64,000 bases of DNA from DASVTR01 sp033855775 (lineage in GTDB: Bacteria; Acidobacteriota; Blastocatellia; Pyrinomonadales; Pyrinomonadaceae), in NCBI GenBank assembly GCA_033855775.1, contig JAWVFT010000132.1, forward strand, positions 1-64,000, in the 5' to 3' direction. Within the stretch, counting starts at the first letter, position 1. Each line of letters begins with the position of its first letter. The notes beneath the pieces were generated by a model, which saw only the letters and a program-made list of their open reading frames with translations, was not told the origin of the DNA and did not search any database. Made by a program: the position numbers and the translations under genes. Positions 8,034 to 15,677 of this stretch are shown in pieces.

Positions 8034-8777
8034 ATGAAGCGCGAACGAATAGACAAGCTGTTGGTCGAGCGCGGGCTGGCGCAGTCGCGGGCGAAGGCGC
8101 AGGCGTTGGTGATGGCTGGCGTCGTGCTGGTTAATGAGCAGCGCGTCGAGAAGTCTTCGGAGATGTTTGAAGCAGGCGCGAGCGTGCGCTTGAAGGGCGC
8201 GGGCGACCCGGCCTCGCGCTATGTCGGGCGCGGCGGCCTGAAGCTGGAAGCGGCCCTGCGCGAGTTTAATGTGGAGGTGGCGGGCCTCACGTGCCTGGAC
8301 GTTGGAGCTTCGACCGGAGGCTTTACAGATTGCCTGTTGCAGCAAGGGGCGCGGCGCGTCGTCGCCGTTGATGTCGGGCATAATCAACTCGACTGGCGCC
8401 TGCGTCAGGACGGGCGCGTCGAAGTCCGCGAGGGCGTCAACGCGCGTTACCTGCGAGCGGAAGATTTCGCGGAAAAATTCGAGCTTGCGGTGATGGATGT
8501 CTCGTTCATCTCTGCGACGAAGGTGTTGCCCGCATTGTTGCCGCTGTTGACCGCGCGGGCGAGAATCATTACGCTCATCAAACCGCAGTTTGAAGTCGGG
8601 CGCGGCGAAGTCGGCAAGGGCGGCATCGTGCGCGACAGCGCGAAGCGCGAAAGGGTCGTCGGCGAAGTGAACGCGGCGGCGGAAGCATTGAGCTTGCGCG
8701 TGTGCGGCGTCGTCGAGTCGCCGATTCATGGCGCGGACGGCAATCTCGAATACCTCGCGCTTTATGAAAAGGTCTAG
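8034..8777 (+). CDS. tlyA: TlyA-family rRNA 2'-O-methyltransferase
   Basis: SAM-dependent ribose methyltransferase of rRNA (TlyA type; in mycobacteria it modifies both 16S and 23S rRNA). 247 aa. Residues 3-60 are an S4 RNA-binding domain (RIDKLLVERGLAQSRAKAQALVMAG split by a short turn). From about residue 62 a RrmJ/FtsJ Rossmann domain follows, with YVGRGGLKLEAAL, the SAM loop CLDVGASTGGFTDCLLQQGA near 85-104, the VMDVSFISATKVLP segment and IKPQFEVGR. No ribosome site is visible before the ATG because the space is filled by the family C repeat, so the gene may be translated from a leader within that element or coupled. The next gene starts six bases after its stop. Confidence 0.93.
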   Translation: MKRERIDKLLVERGLAQSRAKAQALVMAGVVLVNEQRVEKSSEMFEAGASVRLKGAGDPASRYVGRGGLKLEAALREFNVEVAGLTCLDVGASTGGFTDCLLQQGARRVVAVDVGHNQLDWRLRQDGRVEVREGVNARYLRAEDFAEKFELAVMDVSFISATKVLPALLPLLTARARIITLIKPQFEVGRGEVGKGGIVRDSAKRERVVGEVNAAAEALSLRVCGVVESPIHGADGNLEYLALYEKV

Positions 8778-8783
8778 GACGAC

Positions 8784-9482
8784 ATGAGCGCTTTAACGCT
8801 TGAGCAGGAATCGCTCGCGCGCCTGCAACGCATCAAGGCCGCGTATCAATCAATCATCAAGTTGAACTACGAGCCGCGCGCCGCCGATTGCCGCGTCTGC
8901 CCGACGGCGGGCGTCTGTTGCGTCGACGCGCATTTCGTCAACGTTCACATCACGCGGCTCGAAGCGGTCGCTATCCGCGAGACGCTGCGCCGCACGCCGC
9001 GCTTGAACGAAGAGCAACGCCGCGATGTTTATCGTCGCGCTCGCTCGGCGGTCGAGCGTTATCACTTGCGCCCGCAGGGCGACACGTTCGCGCAGACCTA
9101 TGCCTGCCCGCTCTTCGAGCCGCAGGTTGGCTGCCTCGTCCACGCCCGCGCCAAGCCCGCGCCCTGCATTCAACATGCTTGCTACGACAACTGGGAAGAC
9201 TTGCCGCCGGCCAGCCTGCAATCGCGCGCCGAGCATCGCGTCGAACAGTTGAACACGGAGCTTTACGGCAAGGCTTGGGCGTGGCTGCCGACGCCTTTGT
9301 GGCTCACGCTCGTTGACCCTTCATCGGACGGCGCGGAACTCCGTCGCCTCGCGCAACAGTGGAGCACGCGCCGCGCGCCCGAAGGCCGCACGCAGCTACA
9401 CAGAAACTTAGGCGGCAGCCCGCAGCAGCAGAAGAAACGCGCGAGCCTGCCCGTCATCAATCAAGCCTCGGCGCGATTTTAG
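8784..9482 (+). CDS. YkgJ-like cysteine-cluster protein
   Basis: Protein of 232 aa with the spacing of the YkgJ/UPF0153 zinc- or iron-chelating family. Cysteines come in two groups: CRVCPTAGVCC near residues 37-47, and YACPLFEPQVGCLVHARAKPAPCIQHAC near 106-133. These eight Cys residues can hold a metal centre. The rest is helical, with a positively charged C-terminal tail. It lies six bases behind tlyA and is surely co-transcribed, which would fit a role linked to rRNA or metal homeostasis, but no function is established for this arrangement. ATG chosen as the first in frame; it follows TAGGACGAC, a weak ribosome site. Confidence 0.7.
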   Translation: MSALTLEQESLARLQRIKAAYQSIIKLNYEPRAADCRVCPTAGVCCVDAHFVNVHITRLEAVAIRETLRRTPRLNEEQRRDVYRRARSAVERYHLRPQGDTFAQTYACPLFEPQVGCLVHARAKPAPCIQHACYDNWEDLPPASLQSRAEHRVEQLNTELYGKAWAWLPTPLWLTLVDPSSDGAELRRLAQQWSTRRAPEGRTQLHRNLGGSPQQQKKRASLPVINQASARF

Positions 9483-9646
9483 CCAAAGGTCAAAGCGAAA
9501 GGGCAAGGTCAAAGCGAAAGGGCGCGGCTTTAAAATTCAGTTCTCTTGAAGCTTGAAGCCTGAAGCGTGAACGGATAAAAGAAGGGCTGTCGTTCCGTTT
9601 ACGTTTCGCTCATGTTTCGCTCGCGCTGCGCGCTTGACGAACTTTG
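9483..9646. repeat. syllabic intergenic repeats before nadK
   Basis: After the stop of the cysteine-cluster gene comes a 19-base tandem pair (GTCAAAGCGAAAGGGCAAG at 9488-9506, repeated with two changes to 9525), then iterated GCTTGAAGCCTGAAGCGTGAA near 9549-9570. The 17-mer starting CCGTTTACGTTTCGC near 9596 recurs near 2389. This part of the 333-base gap has no coding potential; the rest contains the nadK promoter. Confidence 0.5.
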
Positions 9647-9676
9647 TTGACACTCCAGAGCCAGCCTGAGTATCAT
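9647..9676 (+). promoter_or_regulatory. sigma70-type promoter of nadK
   Basis: TTGACA at 9647-9652 is a perfect -35 box; TATCAT at 9671-9676 follows after 18 bases. The predicted RNA start near 9683 gives a leader of about 130 bases before the nadK ATG, in which I see no clear structure. Confidence 0.6.
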
Positions 9677-9815
9677 CCGACCGTCTCTTTAATCATCATT
9701 ACCGGGCCGAAATTCCTGAAGCTTTGAGGGCGTTGATGAGGGAAGCCGCGCGGCGCAACGAGCTTGACTCGCGCGTGTGCGCCCGAAGCGCGCCGGCTCT
9801 TCATAAAATTGTCTC

Positions 9816-10700
9816 ATGACAACTTCGCACATTCGCCGGGTCGGTGTCGTCATCAAGCCGCAGTTGGCGGAAGCCGTTCCGACGCTGCGGCGTCTGGCGG
9901 AGTGGCTGGACGCGCGCGGCGTGCGCCTGCTCGGCGGCCCCGAAATCGCAGCGGCGCGCTCGGAGTGTGGGGCCGCGCACGCCATCGACATCGTGGCGCA
10001 CGAGGAACTGGCGACGAGCGTTGACCTCGTGGTCGCGCTCGGCGGCGACGGGACGATGATTGCGTCCGCGCGCCTGCTCGCGGACGCGGACGTGCCTGTG
10101 CTCGGCATCAACTACGGCACGCTCGGCTATCTGGCCGAGTTCAGCATCGGAGAGATGTTCACCGGGCTAGAAGCGGTCTTCAAGGGCGAGTATCGCATCG
10201 AGGCGCGTGTCAGGCTCGCGGTCGAACTCTATCGCGGCGAGACGATGTTGATGCACAGCCGCGTCCTCAACGATGTCGTCGTCAACAAGTCCGCGCTCTC
10301 CCGCATCGTTCACATAGAGGCTTATCTGGACCAACAACTGATTAGCGCTTTTCGCGCCGACGGCCTGATTATTTCGACGCCCACAGGCTCGACCGCTTAC
10401 AACCTGTCGGCGGGCGGTCCCGTCATCTATCCTTCGATGAACGCCGTCGTCATCACGCCCATCTGTCCCTTTACGCTCTCCGACCGTCCGCTCGTCGTCC
10501 CCGACGACGCGCTCATCGAAGTGCTCTTGAAGACGCCGAACGAGGAAGTCTTTCTCACGCTCGACGGGCAAGTCGGCTGCCCGCTCGAAGTCGGCGACCG
10601 CATCCAGATTCGCAAGAGCAACACGCTCTTCAAGATTGTGCAGCCGCCCAATCGAAACTACTTCGAAGTGCTGCGCGAAAAACTGCGTTGGGGGAAATAG
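9816..10700 (+). CDS. nadK: NAD kinase
   Basis: Phosphorylates NAD to NADP with ATP or polyphosphate. 294 aa, normal for the family. Marks: the GGDGT nucleotide loop at residues 76-80 (VVALGGDGTMIASARLL), GINYGTLGYLAEF near 108 (usual form GxNxGxLGFL), VLNDVVVNK with the NDxVV motif near 155, DGLIISTPTGSTAYNLSAGGPV near 187, and a C-terminal LTLDGQVG strand. The ATG is the first in a frame that begins with the expected RVGVVIKP strand. It has its own promoter 140 bases upstream and is separated from the next gene by a family A repeat. Confidence 0.96.
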   Translation: MTTSHIRRVGVVIKPQLAEAVPTLRRLAEWLDARGVRLLGGPEIAAARSECGAAHAIDIVAHEELATSVDLVVALGGDGTMIASARLLADADVPVLGINYGTLGYLAEFSIGEMFTGLEAVFKGEYRIEARVRLAVELYRGETMLMHSRVLNDVVVNKSALSRIVHIEAYLDQQLISAFRADGLIISTPTGSTAYNLSAGGPVIYPSMNAVVITPICPFTLSDRPLVVPDDALIEVLLKTPNEEVFLTLDGQVGCPLEVGDRIQIRKSNTLFKIVQPPNRNYFEVLREKLRWGK

Positions 10701-10702
10701 CA

Positions 10703-10812
10703 CAGTGACAAGTGGCAAGTGACGAATGACAAGTTCAAGACAGCGACTCAAATCCGAGCGGCTCGTCTCTCCTTCTTCTAGCTCGTCACTCGTCACTTGT
10801 CACTTGTCACTG
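10703..10812. repeat. family A syllabic inverted repeat, copy 2
   Basis: Left arm CAGTGACAAGTGGCAAGTGACG begins three bases after the nadK TAG; the right arm, ending in CACTTGTCACTTGTCACTG, is its near-exact reverse complement. The roughly 45-base centre is not repetitive. The element ends ten bases before the next ATG, so both genes are separated by little else. Confidence 0.85.
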
Positions 10813-10822
10813 AGGTTAAAAG

Positions 10823-12283
10823 ATGGCTGATAAAAAAGATAAGAAGCGGTCGGCGAAACCTGAGATTGAGGCGGACGCCTTTGAGCGCGAGGTGACGACA
10901 GACCTCGATGACGAGACGCCCGACCGCCCGAAGGGAATGGCTCTGCACACGCGCATTCTTTTGGGGCTGTTGGTCGGCGTCGTCGCGGGCGTGACGACGA
11001 ACGCCATAGTCGGCGGCGACCATCCGCGCGTCGTCTGGATTGTCACCAACATCACGGAGCCCGTCGGCCAACTCTTCCTGCGGCTGCTGTTGATGATTGT
11101 GGTGCCGCTCGTCTTTTCGTCGCTGGTGGTCGGCGTCGCGGGCATCGGCGACATACGCAAGCTTGGGCGCGTCGGCTTGAAGTCGTTCGCCTATTGTCTG
11201 GTCATCTCGGCCATCTCGGTCGTCATCGGCCTCACGCTCGCCAACACCATCAGGCCCGGCGAGCGCATCGACCCGGAGACGAAGGCCAAGCTTGAGCAAC
11301 GCTACGGCGCGGACGCGACCAAGCGCGTCGAAGAGCAGAAGAAGACGAGCGCGACCAATCAGGACAGCGCGCTCTTGCAGGTCGTGAAGACGGTCGTGCC
11401 GTCGAACCCCGTGGCGGCCATCGCTTCCGAGACTCCGAACATGCTGCACCTGATGTTCTTCGCTCTCATCATCGGCATCGCCATCACGCTGATTCCGGTG
11501 GAGGTGACGGCCCCGCTGCTCAGAGGCTTGCAGGGGCTTTACGAAGTGACGGCGAAGATTATCGAAATCATCATGAAGTTTGCGCCGTACGCCGTCGCGT
11601 GCCTGCTCTTCAACAACACGGCGCGCTTCGGCCTTGACTTGTTGCAGGCTCTCGGTTGGTTTGTCTTGACGGTGTTGCTCGGCCTCGCGATACACATGTT
11701 CGGGGTCTATTCGCTGTCGGTCTACTTTCTCTCGCGCATCAGCCCGCTCGACTTTTTCCGGCGCATCAAGACCGTTATCCTGACGGCCTTTTCCACTTCA
11801 TCTTCGAACGCGACGCTGCCGACGGCCCTGCGCATCTCGGAAGAGAATCTGGGCGTGCCGCAGGAGATTAACAGCTTCGTGTTGACTGTCGGCGCGACCG
11901 CCAACCAGAACGGAACCGCGCTCTATGAAGGCGTCACGGTGCTGTTTCTGGCGCAACTGGCCGGAGTTAATTTGAGCCTCGGCACGCAGTTGATGGTTGT
12001 CTATCTGGCCATCCTCGGCGGCATCGGAACGGCGGGCGTGCCGTCGGGTTCGATTCCCTTCATCATCGGCGTGCTGGCGACGATTAACGTCAACCCCGCG
12101 CTCATCGCCATCATTCTGGGCGTTGACCGCATCCTCGATATGTGCCGCACGACCTTGAACGTCGCGGGCGACATCACGGCGGCGACCTATGTTGCCCGCT
12201 CGGAAGGCTACGAGTTGTTGAAGCGACACGAACCGGCGATTGTGCATGCGGGCATCGCTCAGCCGCCGCGCCCAGGACATTGA
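10823..12283 (+). CDS. SLC1-type dicarboxylate/amino acid:cation symporter
   Basis: Inner-membrane carrier of the DAACS family (GltP/GltPh fold), 486 aa, with a charged 35-residue N-terminal extension before the first helix and a 30-residue polar insertion near residues 145-185. Key parts: FSTSSSNATLPTAL (HP1 serine-rich tip) near 322, ATANQNGTALYEG (TM7 signature) near 355, GVPSGSIPF (HP2) near 411, and LDMCRTTLNVAGD (TM8) near 435. The TM8 Asp, Arg, Thr and Asn that bind acidic amino acids in GltPh are all kept, so glutamate, aspartate or a dicarboxylate is likely. The TM7 motif is NQNGT, where most relatives have NMDGT; loss of that Asp may alter cation coupling. It is followed by a terminator and stands as a single gene. 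Confidence 0.9.
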   Translation: MADKKDKKRSAKPEIEADAFEREVTTDLDDETPDRPKGMALHTRILLGLLVGVVAGVTTNAIVGGDHPRVVWIVTNITEPVGQLFLRLLLMIVVPLVFSSLVVGVAGIGDIRKLGRVGLKSFAYCLVISAISVVIGLTLANTIRPGERIDPETKAKLEQRYGADATKRVEEQKKTSATNQDSALLQVVKTVVPSNPVAAIASETPNMLHLMFFALIIGIAITLIPVEVTAPLLRGLQGLYEVTAKIIEIIMKFAPYAVACLLFNNTARFGLDLLQALGWFVLTVLLGLAIHMFGVYSLSVYFLSRISPLDFFRRIKTVILTAFSTSSSNATLPTALRISEENLGVPQEINSFVLTVGATANQNGTALYEGVTVLFLAQLAGVNLSLGTQLMVVYLAILGGIGTAGVPSGSIPFIIGVLATINVNPALIAIILGVDRILDMCRTTLNVAGDITAATYVARSEGYELLKRHEPAIVHAGIAQPPRPGH

Positions 12284-12379
12284 AGCGACATGAAAACATT
12301 CCGACACGGCGCGAGAAGTGTACGGGAATGATTCTTGAAGACGTTGCCCGGCTCACGCCGTCGTAAGCGACGAATCTCA

Positions 12380-12414
12380 CGCGCGGCTTGCGTTTATGCC
12401 GCGCGTTTTCGTTT
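12380..12414 (+). terminator. intrinsic terminator after the symporter
   Basis: Eight-pair GC-only stem (CGCGCGGC at 12380-12387 with GCCGCGCG at 12398-12405), ten-base loop, then TTTTCGTTTT. It lies 97 bases past the symporter stop. The rest of the 310-base gap up to the rhomboid gene shows nothing recognisable. Confidence 0.65.
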
Positions 12415-12593
12415 TCCAGCCTCCGCGAGCGGGCGCGGAACGGCAGGTGCAAGCGTGTCGCTGCTTAGCCGTCAAGCCTGCGCCTTAAAAAGCTCGCGGC
12501 TGTCATCCTCGCAGAAAGGTTTTTGAACTCGCGCCACTCGCGGCGGCTCTCGCGCCGCTTCGGTGGACGCTTTGCCTGAGGAGATAAGCTGAG

Positions 12594-13343
12594 ATGATTT
12601 TCCCGATAGGCGACGACAATTCCGACCGCACCATCACGCCCGTAGTCAACTACCTGCTGATTGCGATTAACGTGCTCGTCTTCGTTTTTCTGCAAGGGAT
12701 GGGCAACAACGAAAAGTTCACTTACGCCTACTCGACCGTGCCGCAGGAGATTAGAACGGGGCAGGACGTGGACAAGCCTGTCGTGGTCGAGATGGCCGGG
12801 CAAAGAGGCACGATTAATTTGCAGCCCACGCCCGGCTCTGTCTACCTGACGCTGCTGACCTCCATGTTCATGCACGGCGGCTGGATGCATCTCTTCGGCA
12901 ACATGCTCTTCTTGTGGATATTCGGAGACAATCTCGAAAACGTTTTGGGACACGGAAGGTATCTAATCTTCTACTTGCTGACGGGATTGATAGCATCGCT
13001 GGCGCATGTCGTTTCGACGTTCATGTTCGACGGCAATCCGTATATCCCTAGCCTCGGCGCGTCGGGCGCGATTTCAGGAGTGCTAGGCGGCTACTTGCTC
13101 TTGTTTCCGAAGCGGCAGGTGCGCGTGATTATGCTGCGAATGCTGACGACGGTTCCGGCCATCGTCGCCATCGGGCTGTGGTTCGTGTTGCAACTCATCA
13201 GCGCCTTCGGCGTGATTAACGCAGGCCCGCAAAGCGGCGGCGGCGTGGCCTTCATGGCGCACGTCGGCGGCTTCATCGCAGGCTTAGTGTTCATTAAGTT
13301 TTTCGCCATCGGGCGCGGAACAACCGGGCCGACAGCGGCCTGA
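12594..13343 (+). CDS. rhomboid-family intramembrane serine protease
   Basis: Membrane protease that cuts helices within the bilayer, 249 aa, about six membrane segments. The HGGWMHLFGNMLFLWIFG segment (loop 1 and TM2) is near residue 95, the catalytic serine lies in GASGAISGVLGG near 150, and the partner histidine in AHVGGFIAG near 222. A 35-residue polar loop (about 40-75) separates TM1 from the first periplasmic helix, as in other bacterial and archaeal rhomboids with a similar N-terminus (MIFPIGDD). A weak AGGAGAT site precedes the ATG. No substrate or partner is evident nearby. Confidence 0.93.
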   Translation: MIFPIGDDNSDRTITPVVNYLLIAINVLVFVFLQGMGNNEKFTYAYSTVPQEIRTGQDVDKPVVVEMAGQRGTINLQPTPGSVYLTLLTSMFMHGGWMHLFGNMLFLWIFGDNLENVLGHGRYLIFYLLTGLIASLAHVVSTFMFDGNPYIPSLGASGAISGVLGGYLLLFPKRQVRVIMLRMLTTVPAIVAIGLWFVLQLISAFGVINAGPQSGGGVAFMAHVGGFIAGLVFIKFFAIGRGTTGPTAA

Positions 13344-13347
13344 CTTT

Positions 13348-13408
13348 GAACCCGACGTTTTTTAAGACGACAAGACGGAAAGCTTTGTCTTGCTCGTCCT
13401 TCGGGTTC
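13348..13408 (+). terminator. long interrupted hairpin after rhomboid gene
   Basis: GAACCCGA (13348-13355) pairs with TCGGGTTC (13401-13408). Inside it, GACGACAAGAC pairs with GTCTTGCTCGTC with a two-base bulge. It lies just after the rhomboid stop and 27 bases before the next ATG, so it could end transcription or shape the leader of the next mRNA. Confidence 0.45.
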
Positions 13409-13435
13409 TAAATTTCAAGAAGGAGAAATAGATTT

Positions 13436-13894
13436 ATGGCTACGGACAACGACGGTGTTATCTCGACACTCAACAATCTCATCGAGACTTGCAAGGATGG
13501 GCAGAACGGTTTTCAGACGGCTTCCGAAGGCGTTAAGAACAGCGATTTGAAGACGCTCTTTCTAGGCTTCTCGCAACAGCGCGCGCAGTTTGCAGGCGAG
13601 TTGCAGAACGAAGTCCTGCGTCTCGGCGGCGACCCCGAAAAGGCGGGCAGCGTCGCCGCCACGCTGCATCGCGGCTGGATAAATATCAAGTCCAGCGTTA
13701 CGGGCGAAGACGAGAGCGCGGTGATTGCAGAGTGCGAGCGCGGCGAAGATTCCGCCGTCAAAAACTACAAAGACGCGCTCCATCAGAATTTGCCGCAGAA
13801 CATTCGCGGCGTCGTCGAGCAGCAATACACGCAGGTGCAGGCGGCGCACGACCGCATCCGCTCGCTCGAAAAAGCGAGCGGCGCCAATTCATAA
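13436..13894 (+). CDS. PA2169/DUF2383 four-helix-bundle protein
   Basis: Cytoplasmic ferritin-like helical protein, 152 aa, family PA2169 (DUF2383). It begins with the typical VISTLNNLIETCKDGQNGFQTASEGV, and continues with LKTLFLGFSQQRAQFAGELQ, LGGDPEKAGSVAATLHRGWINIK, ECERGEDSAVKNYKDAL and VVEQQYTQVQAAHDRI. No function is established; such genes are often induced by stress. AAGGAG six to eleven bases before the ATG marks the start well. It lies 100 bases ahead of a DUF4142 gene, also a predicted four-helix bundle, and the two families are commonly found together, which suggests a joint stress response. Confidence 0.88.
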   Translation: MATDNDGVISTLNNLIETCKDGQNGFQTASEGVKNSDLKTLFLGFSQQRAQFAGELQNEVLRLGGDPEKAGSVAATLHRGWINIKSSVTGEDESAVIAECERGEDSAVKNYKDALHQNLPQNIRGVVEQQYTQVQAAHDRIRSLEKASGANS

Positions 13895-13919
13895 AGAGTT
13901 GGCTTTCATGAGACGAAGC

Positions 13920-13956
13920 GCGGCGCAGCCGGACTCGACAAGTCCGGCTGCGCCGC
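13920..13956 (+). terminator. perfect 16-pair hairpin
   Basis: GCGGCGCAGCCGGACT (13920-13935) and its exact complement (13941-13956) enclose the five-base loop CGACA. It lies 26 bases after the DUF2383 gene. The tail AGAAATAATTTT is only weakly T-rich, so strong termination is likely but not certain. Confidence 0.6.
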
Positions 13957-13994
13957 AGAAATAATTTTCAGGCACACAATCAAGGAGGGTTGAC

Positions 13995-14654
13995 ATGAGC
14001 AGACAGAAAATGTTGATGGCCGTCGTGGCCTTAATCGCTATCTTTGCGATTCCGGGCGGAAGGGCTGCGGCCCAAAACTCAAACTCGAACTCGAACTCAA
14101 ATTCGAACTCGACTTCAAACACAAACACAAACTCGAACTCAAACTCGAACATGAGCGGGCGGCAAGGCTCTATGGGCCAGGCCGGGACGATGCTCAGTTC
14201 GTCGGACAGAAAGTTTATGATGGAAGCCGGAGCGGGCGGCATGGCCGAAGTCGAAATGGCGCGGCTGGCTTTGGACAAGGCCGCGAGCGACGACGTTAAA
14301 AAGTTTGCGCAGCAGATGATTGACGACCACACGAAGGCCAATGCAGAGTTGATGCAGGTCGCCTCGCAAAAAGGCGTGTCGCTGCCGGGCGGCCCAGACG
14401 CGAAGCACATGGCTTTGATGGAGAAGCTGCGCAATCTCTCCGGCGCAGAGTTTGACCGGATGTACATGAAGGAAGCCGGAATCAACGACCACGCCAAGAT
14501 GGAGAAGTTGTTTATGAAAGAGTCAACGGGCGGCAAGGACGCGGACGCGCGCGGCTTCGCTTCCAGGACTCTGCCGACCGTGCAGATGCACTTGAAGATG
14601 GCCCGCGATATGTCAGGCTCCATGACGGGCAGCACGATGAAAGGGAAGATGTAA
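13995..14654 (+). CDS. exported DUF4142 protein
   Basis: Predicted periplasmic four-helix protein, 219 aa. A Sec signal (MLMAVVALIAIFAIPGGRAAA) is followed by an Asn/Ser/Thr repeat (about residues 28-52) and then the DUF4142 domain: SSSDRKFMMEAGAGGMAEVEMARLAL with the usual pattern, VKKFAQQMIDDHTKAN near 103, FDRMYMKEAGINDHAKMEKLF near 155, and a last helix LPTVQMHLKMARDM. GGAGG stands upstream of the ATG. The family is of unknown function but is often found beside DUF2383 genes in soil bacteria, as here. The repeat in the linker is made of near-identical 6-base units and could vary in length between strains. Confidence 0.88.
   Translation: MSRQKMLMAVVALIAIFAIPGGRAAAQNSNSNSNSNSNSTSNTNTNSNSNSNMSGRQGSMGQAGTMLSSSDRKFMMEAGAGGMAEVEMARLALDKAASDDVKKFAQQMIDDHTKANAELMQVASQKGVSLPGGPDAKHMALMEKLRNLSGAEFDRMYMKEAGINDHAKMEKLFMKESTGGKDADARGFASRTLPTVQMHLKMARDMSGSMTGSTMKGKM
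14075..14150 (+). repeat. hexanucleotide repeat coding for an Asn-Ser linker
   Basis: About twelve copies of AACTCG/AACTCA/AACACA in a row, reading as Asn-Ser or Asn-Thr pairs in the DUF4142 protein. It joins the signal peptide to the folded domain. The frame is kept by any change in number of units. Confidence 0.9.
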
Positions 14655-14690
14655 AGGGGCCGCGACCGAGACTGAAAGATTGCAGGCAAG

Positions 14691-14726
14691 AGCCGGGCGG
14701 CGTCCGTTAGCTGTCCCGGCTTTTTC
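14691..14726 (+). terminator. intrinsic terminator after DUF4142 gene
   Basis: AGCCGGG (14691-14697) pairs with CCCGGCT (14715-14721) across a 17-base loop and is followed directly by TTTTC. It lies 37 bases after the stop codon. Confidence 0.6.
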
Positions 14727-14847
14727 TTGTCTCAACTGTTTTCCGCCAGCTTGAAGCGAAGAGTTTGCGGGGGCTTTGTGTCGCCGGTTGCCCGTGTCGG
14801 CGCGCTCAGGTAATATCAAATTTCTGAGTCAGGGAGAAGTAGTAAAG

Positions 14848-15303
14848 ATGTCTATCGCTGAGATGAATCTGCCGCCGGTTAACACGCAGGGCCTCGACAT
14901 TCGTTCGACGCCGCGCGAGGAGATGAAGCTGTATCCGCTCGACACCTTCGCTTACGAGTACGTCGGGCGCGAGATACGCATCAACTTCGAGATGCCGGAG
15001 TTTACGGCCATCTGCCCGTTCTCGGATTTCCCCGACTTCGCCGTCATCCGCATAGAGTATGTGCCGAACGAACGCTGCATCGAACTCAAGAGCCTGAAGC
15101 TCTACATCAACTCCTTCCGCGAGATTAAGATTTTTCACGAGCACGTCATCAACGTCCTGCTGGAAGATTTCGTCCGCGCCTGCGACCCCTTGCGCGTCGA
15201 GATAGAAGGCGACTTTCACATACGCGGAAACATCAAGACCGTCGTGCGCGCGAGCTACGATAAAAGTCGGCAGCCGGGAGCCGTAAGTCGGCAACCGGAA
15301 TAA
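14848..15303 (+). CDS. queF: NADPH-dependent 7-cyano-7-deazaguanine reductase
   Basis: Reduces preQ0 to preQ1 in queuosine synthesis, cytoplasmic, short (unimodular) QueF type, 151 aa. Visible family features are EFTAICPFSDFPDFAVIRIEY with the catalytic Cys, then CIELKSLKLYINSFREIKIFHE, the NADPH/substrate loop, and DFHIRGNIKTVVRA at the end. The frame is open from 14776, but the ATG at 14848 has AGGGAGAAG eight bases before it and gives the normal length. The last dozen residues (SRQPGAVSRQPE) are not part of the fold; they are written by a GTCGGCAGCCGGGAGCC-type repeat that has run into the gene end. No other queuosine gene is nearby. Confidence 0.92.
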   Translation: MSIAEMNLPPVNTQGLDIRSTPREEMKLYPLDTFAYEYVGREIRINFEMPEFTAICPFSDFPDFAVIRIEYVPNERCIELKSLKLYINSFREIKIFHEHVINVLLEDFVRACDPLRVEIEGDFHIRGNIKTVVRASYDKSRQPGAVSRQPE

Positions 15304-15400
15304 GCTGCGGCGGCAGCCGTTTCGGTTTGCGTTGTCGGTTCGCTCCCGCCCGGTTTCTTCTTTCTTCCGTTTGCCGGCGGCTGACTTCTGTATTTGAATT

Positions 15401-15634
15401 ATGTCCACTCCGATTATTGCTACTGTCATTGGCGTGATGGCGATTGCGCTGTTGCTGATTGTGTTGCGGCGCGTGGTGCGGCTGGCGATTCGGCTGGCTC
15501 TGGTCGGCGTTGTGCTCGTTGGGCTGCTGGTGGGTGGCGGCTTCTGGTGGTGGAACAGCGGCGGCAAGTCGGGCGAGGCGAGCGCGCCCGCGAGCAACCG
15601 TCAGGGGACGACGCGGCGCGGCAATTCTCGCTGA
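15401..15634 (+). CDS. small single-pass or double-pass membrane protein
   Basis: 77 aa, unrecognised. Residues 4-22 and 27-50 are hydrophobic and split by RRVVRLAIR, so it may cross the membrane twice or form one long helix. The tail after WWWNSGG is polar and basic. It overlaps the out-of-frame upstream extension of the MFS gene, whose real start is at 15678. Composition and position make it plausible, but I cannot confirm it by family. Confidence 0.5.
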   Translation: MSTPIIATVIGVMAIALLLIVLRRVVRLAIRLALVGVVLVGLLVGGGFWWWNSGGKSGEASAPASNRQGTTRRGNSR

Positions 15635-15677
15635 AGCGGGCGGCAAAGATTATTGGAGTAGGCGGCACAAATTATTC

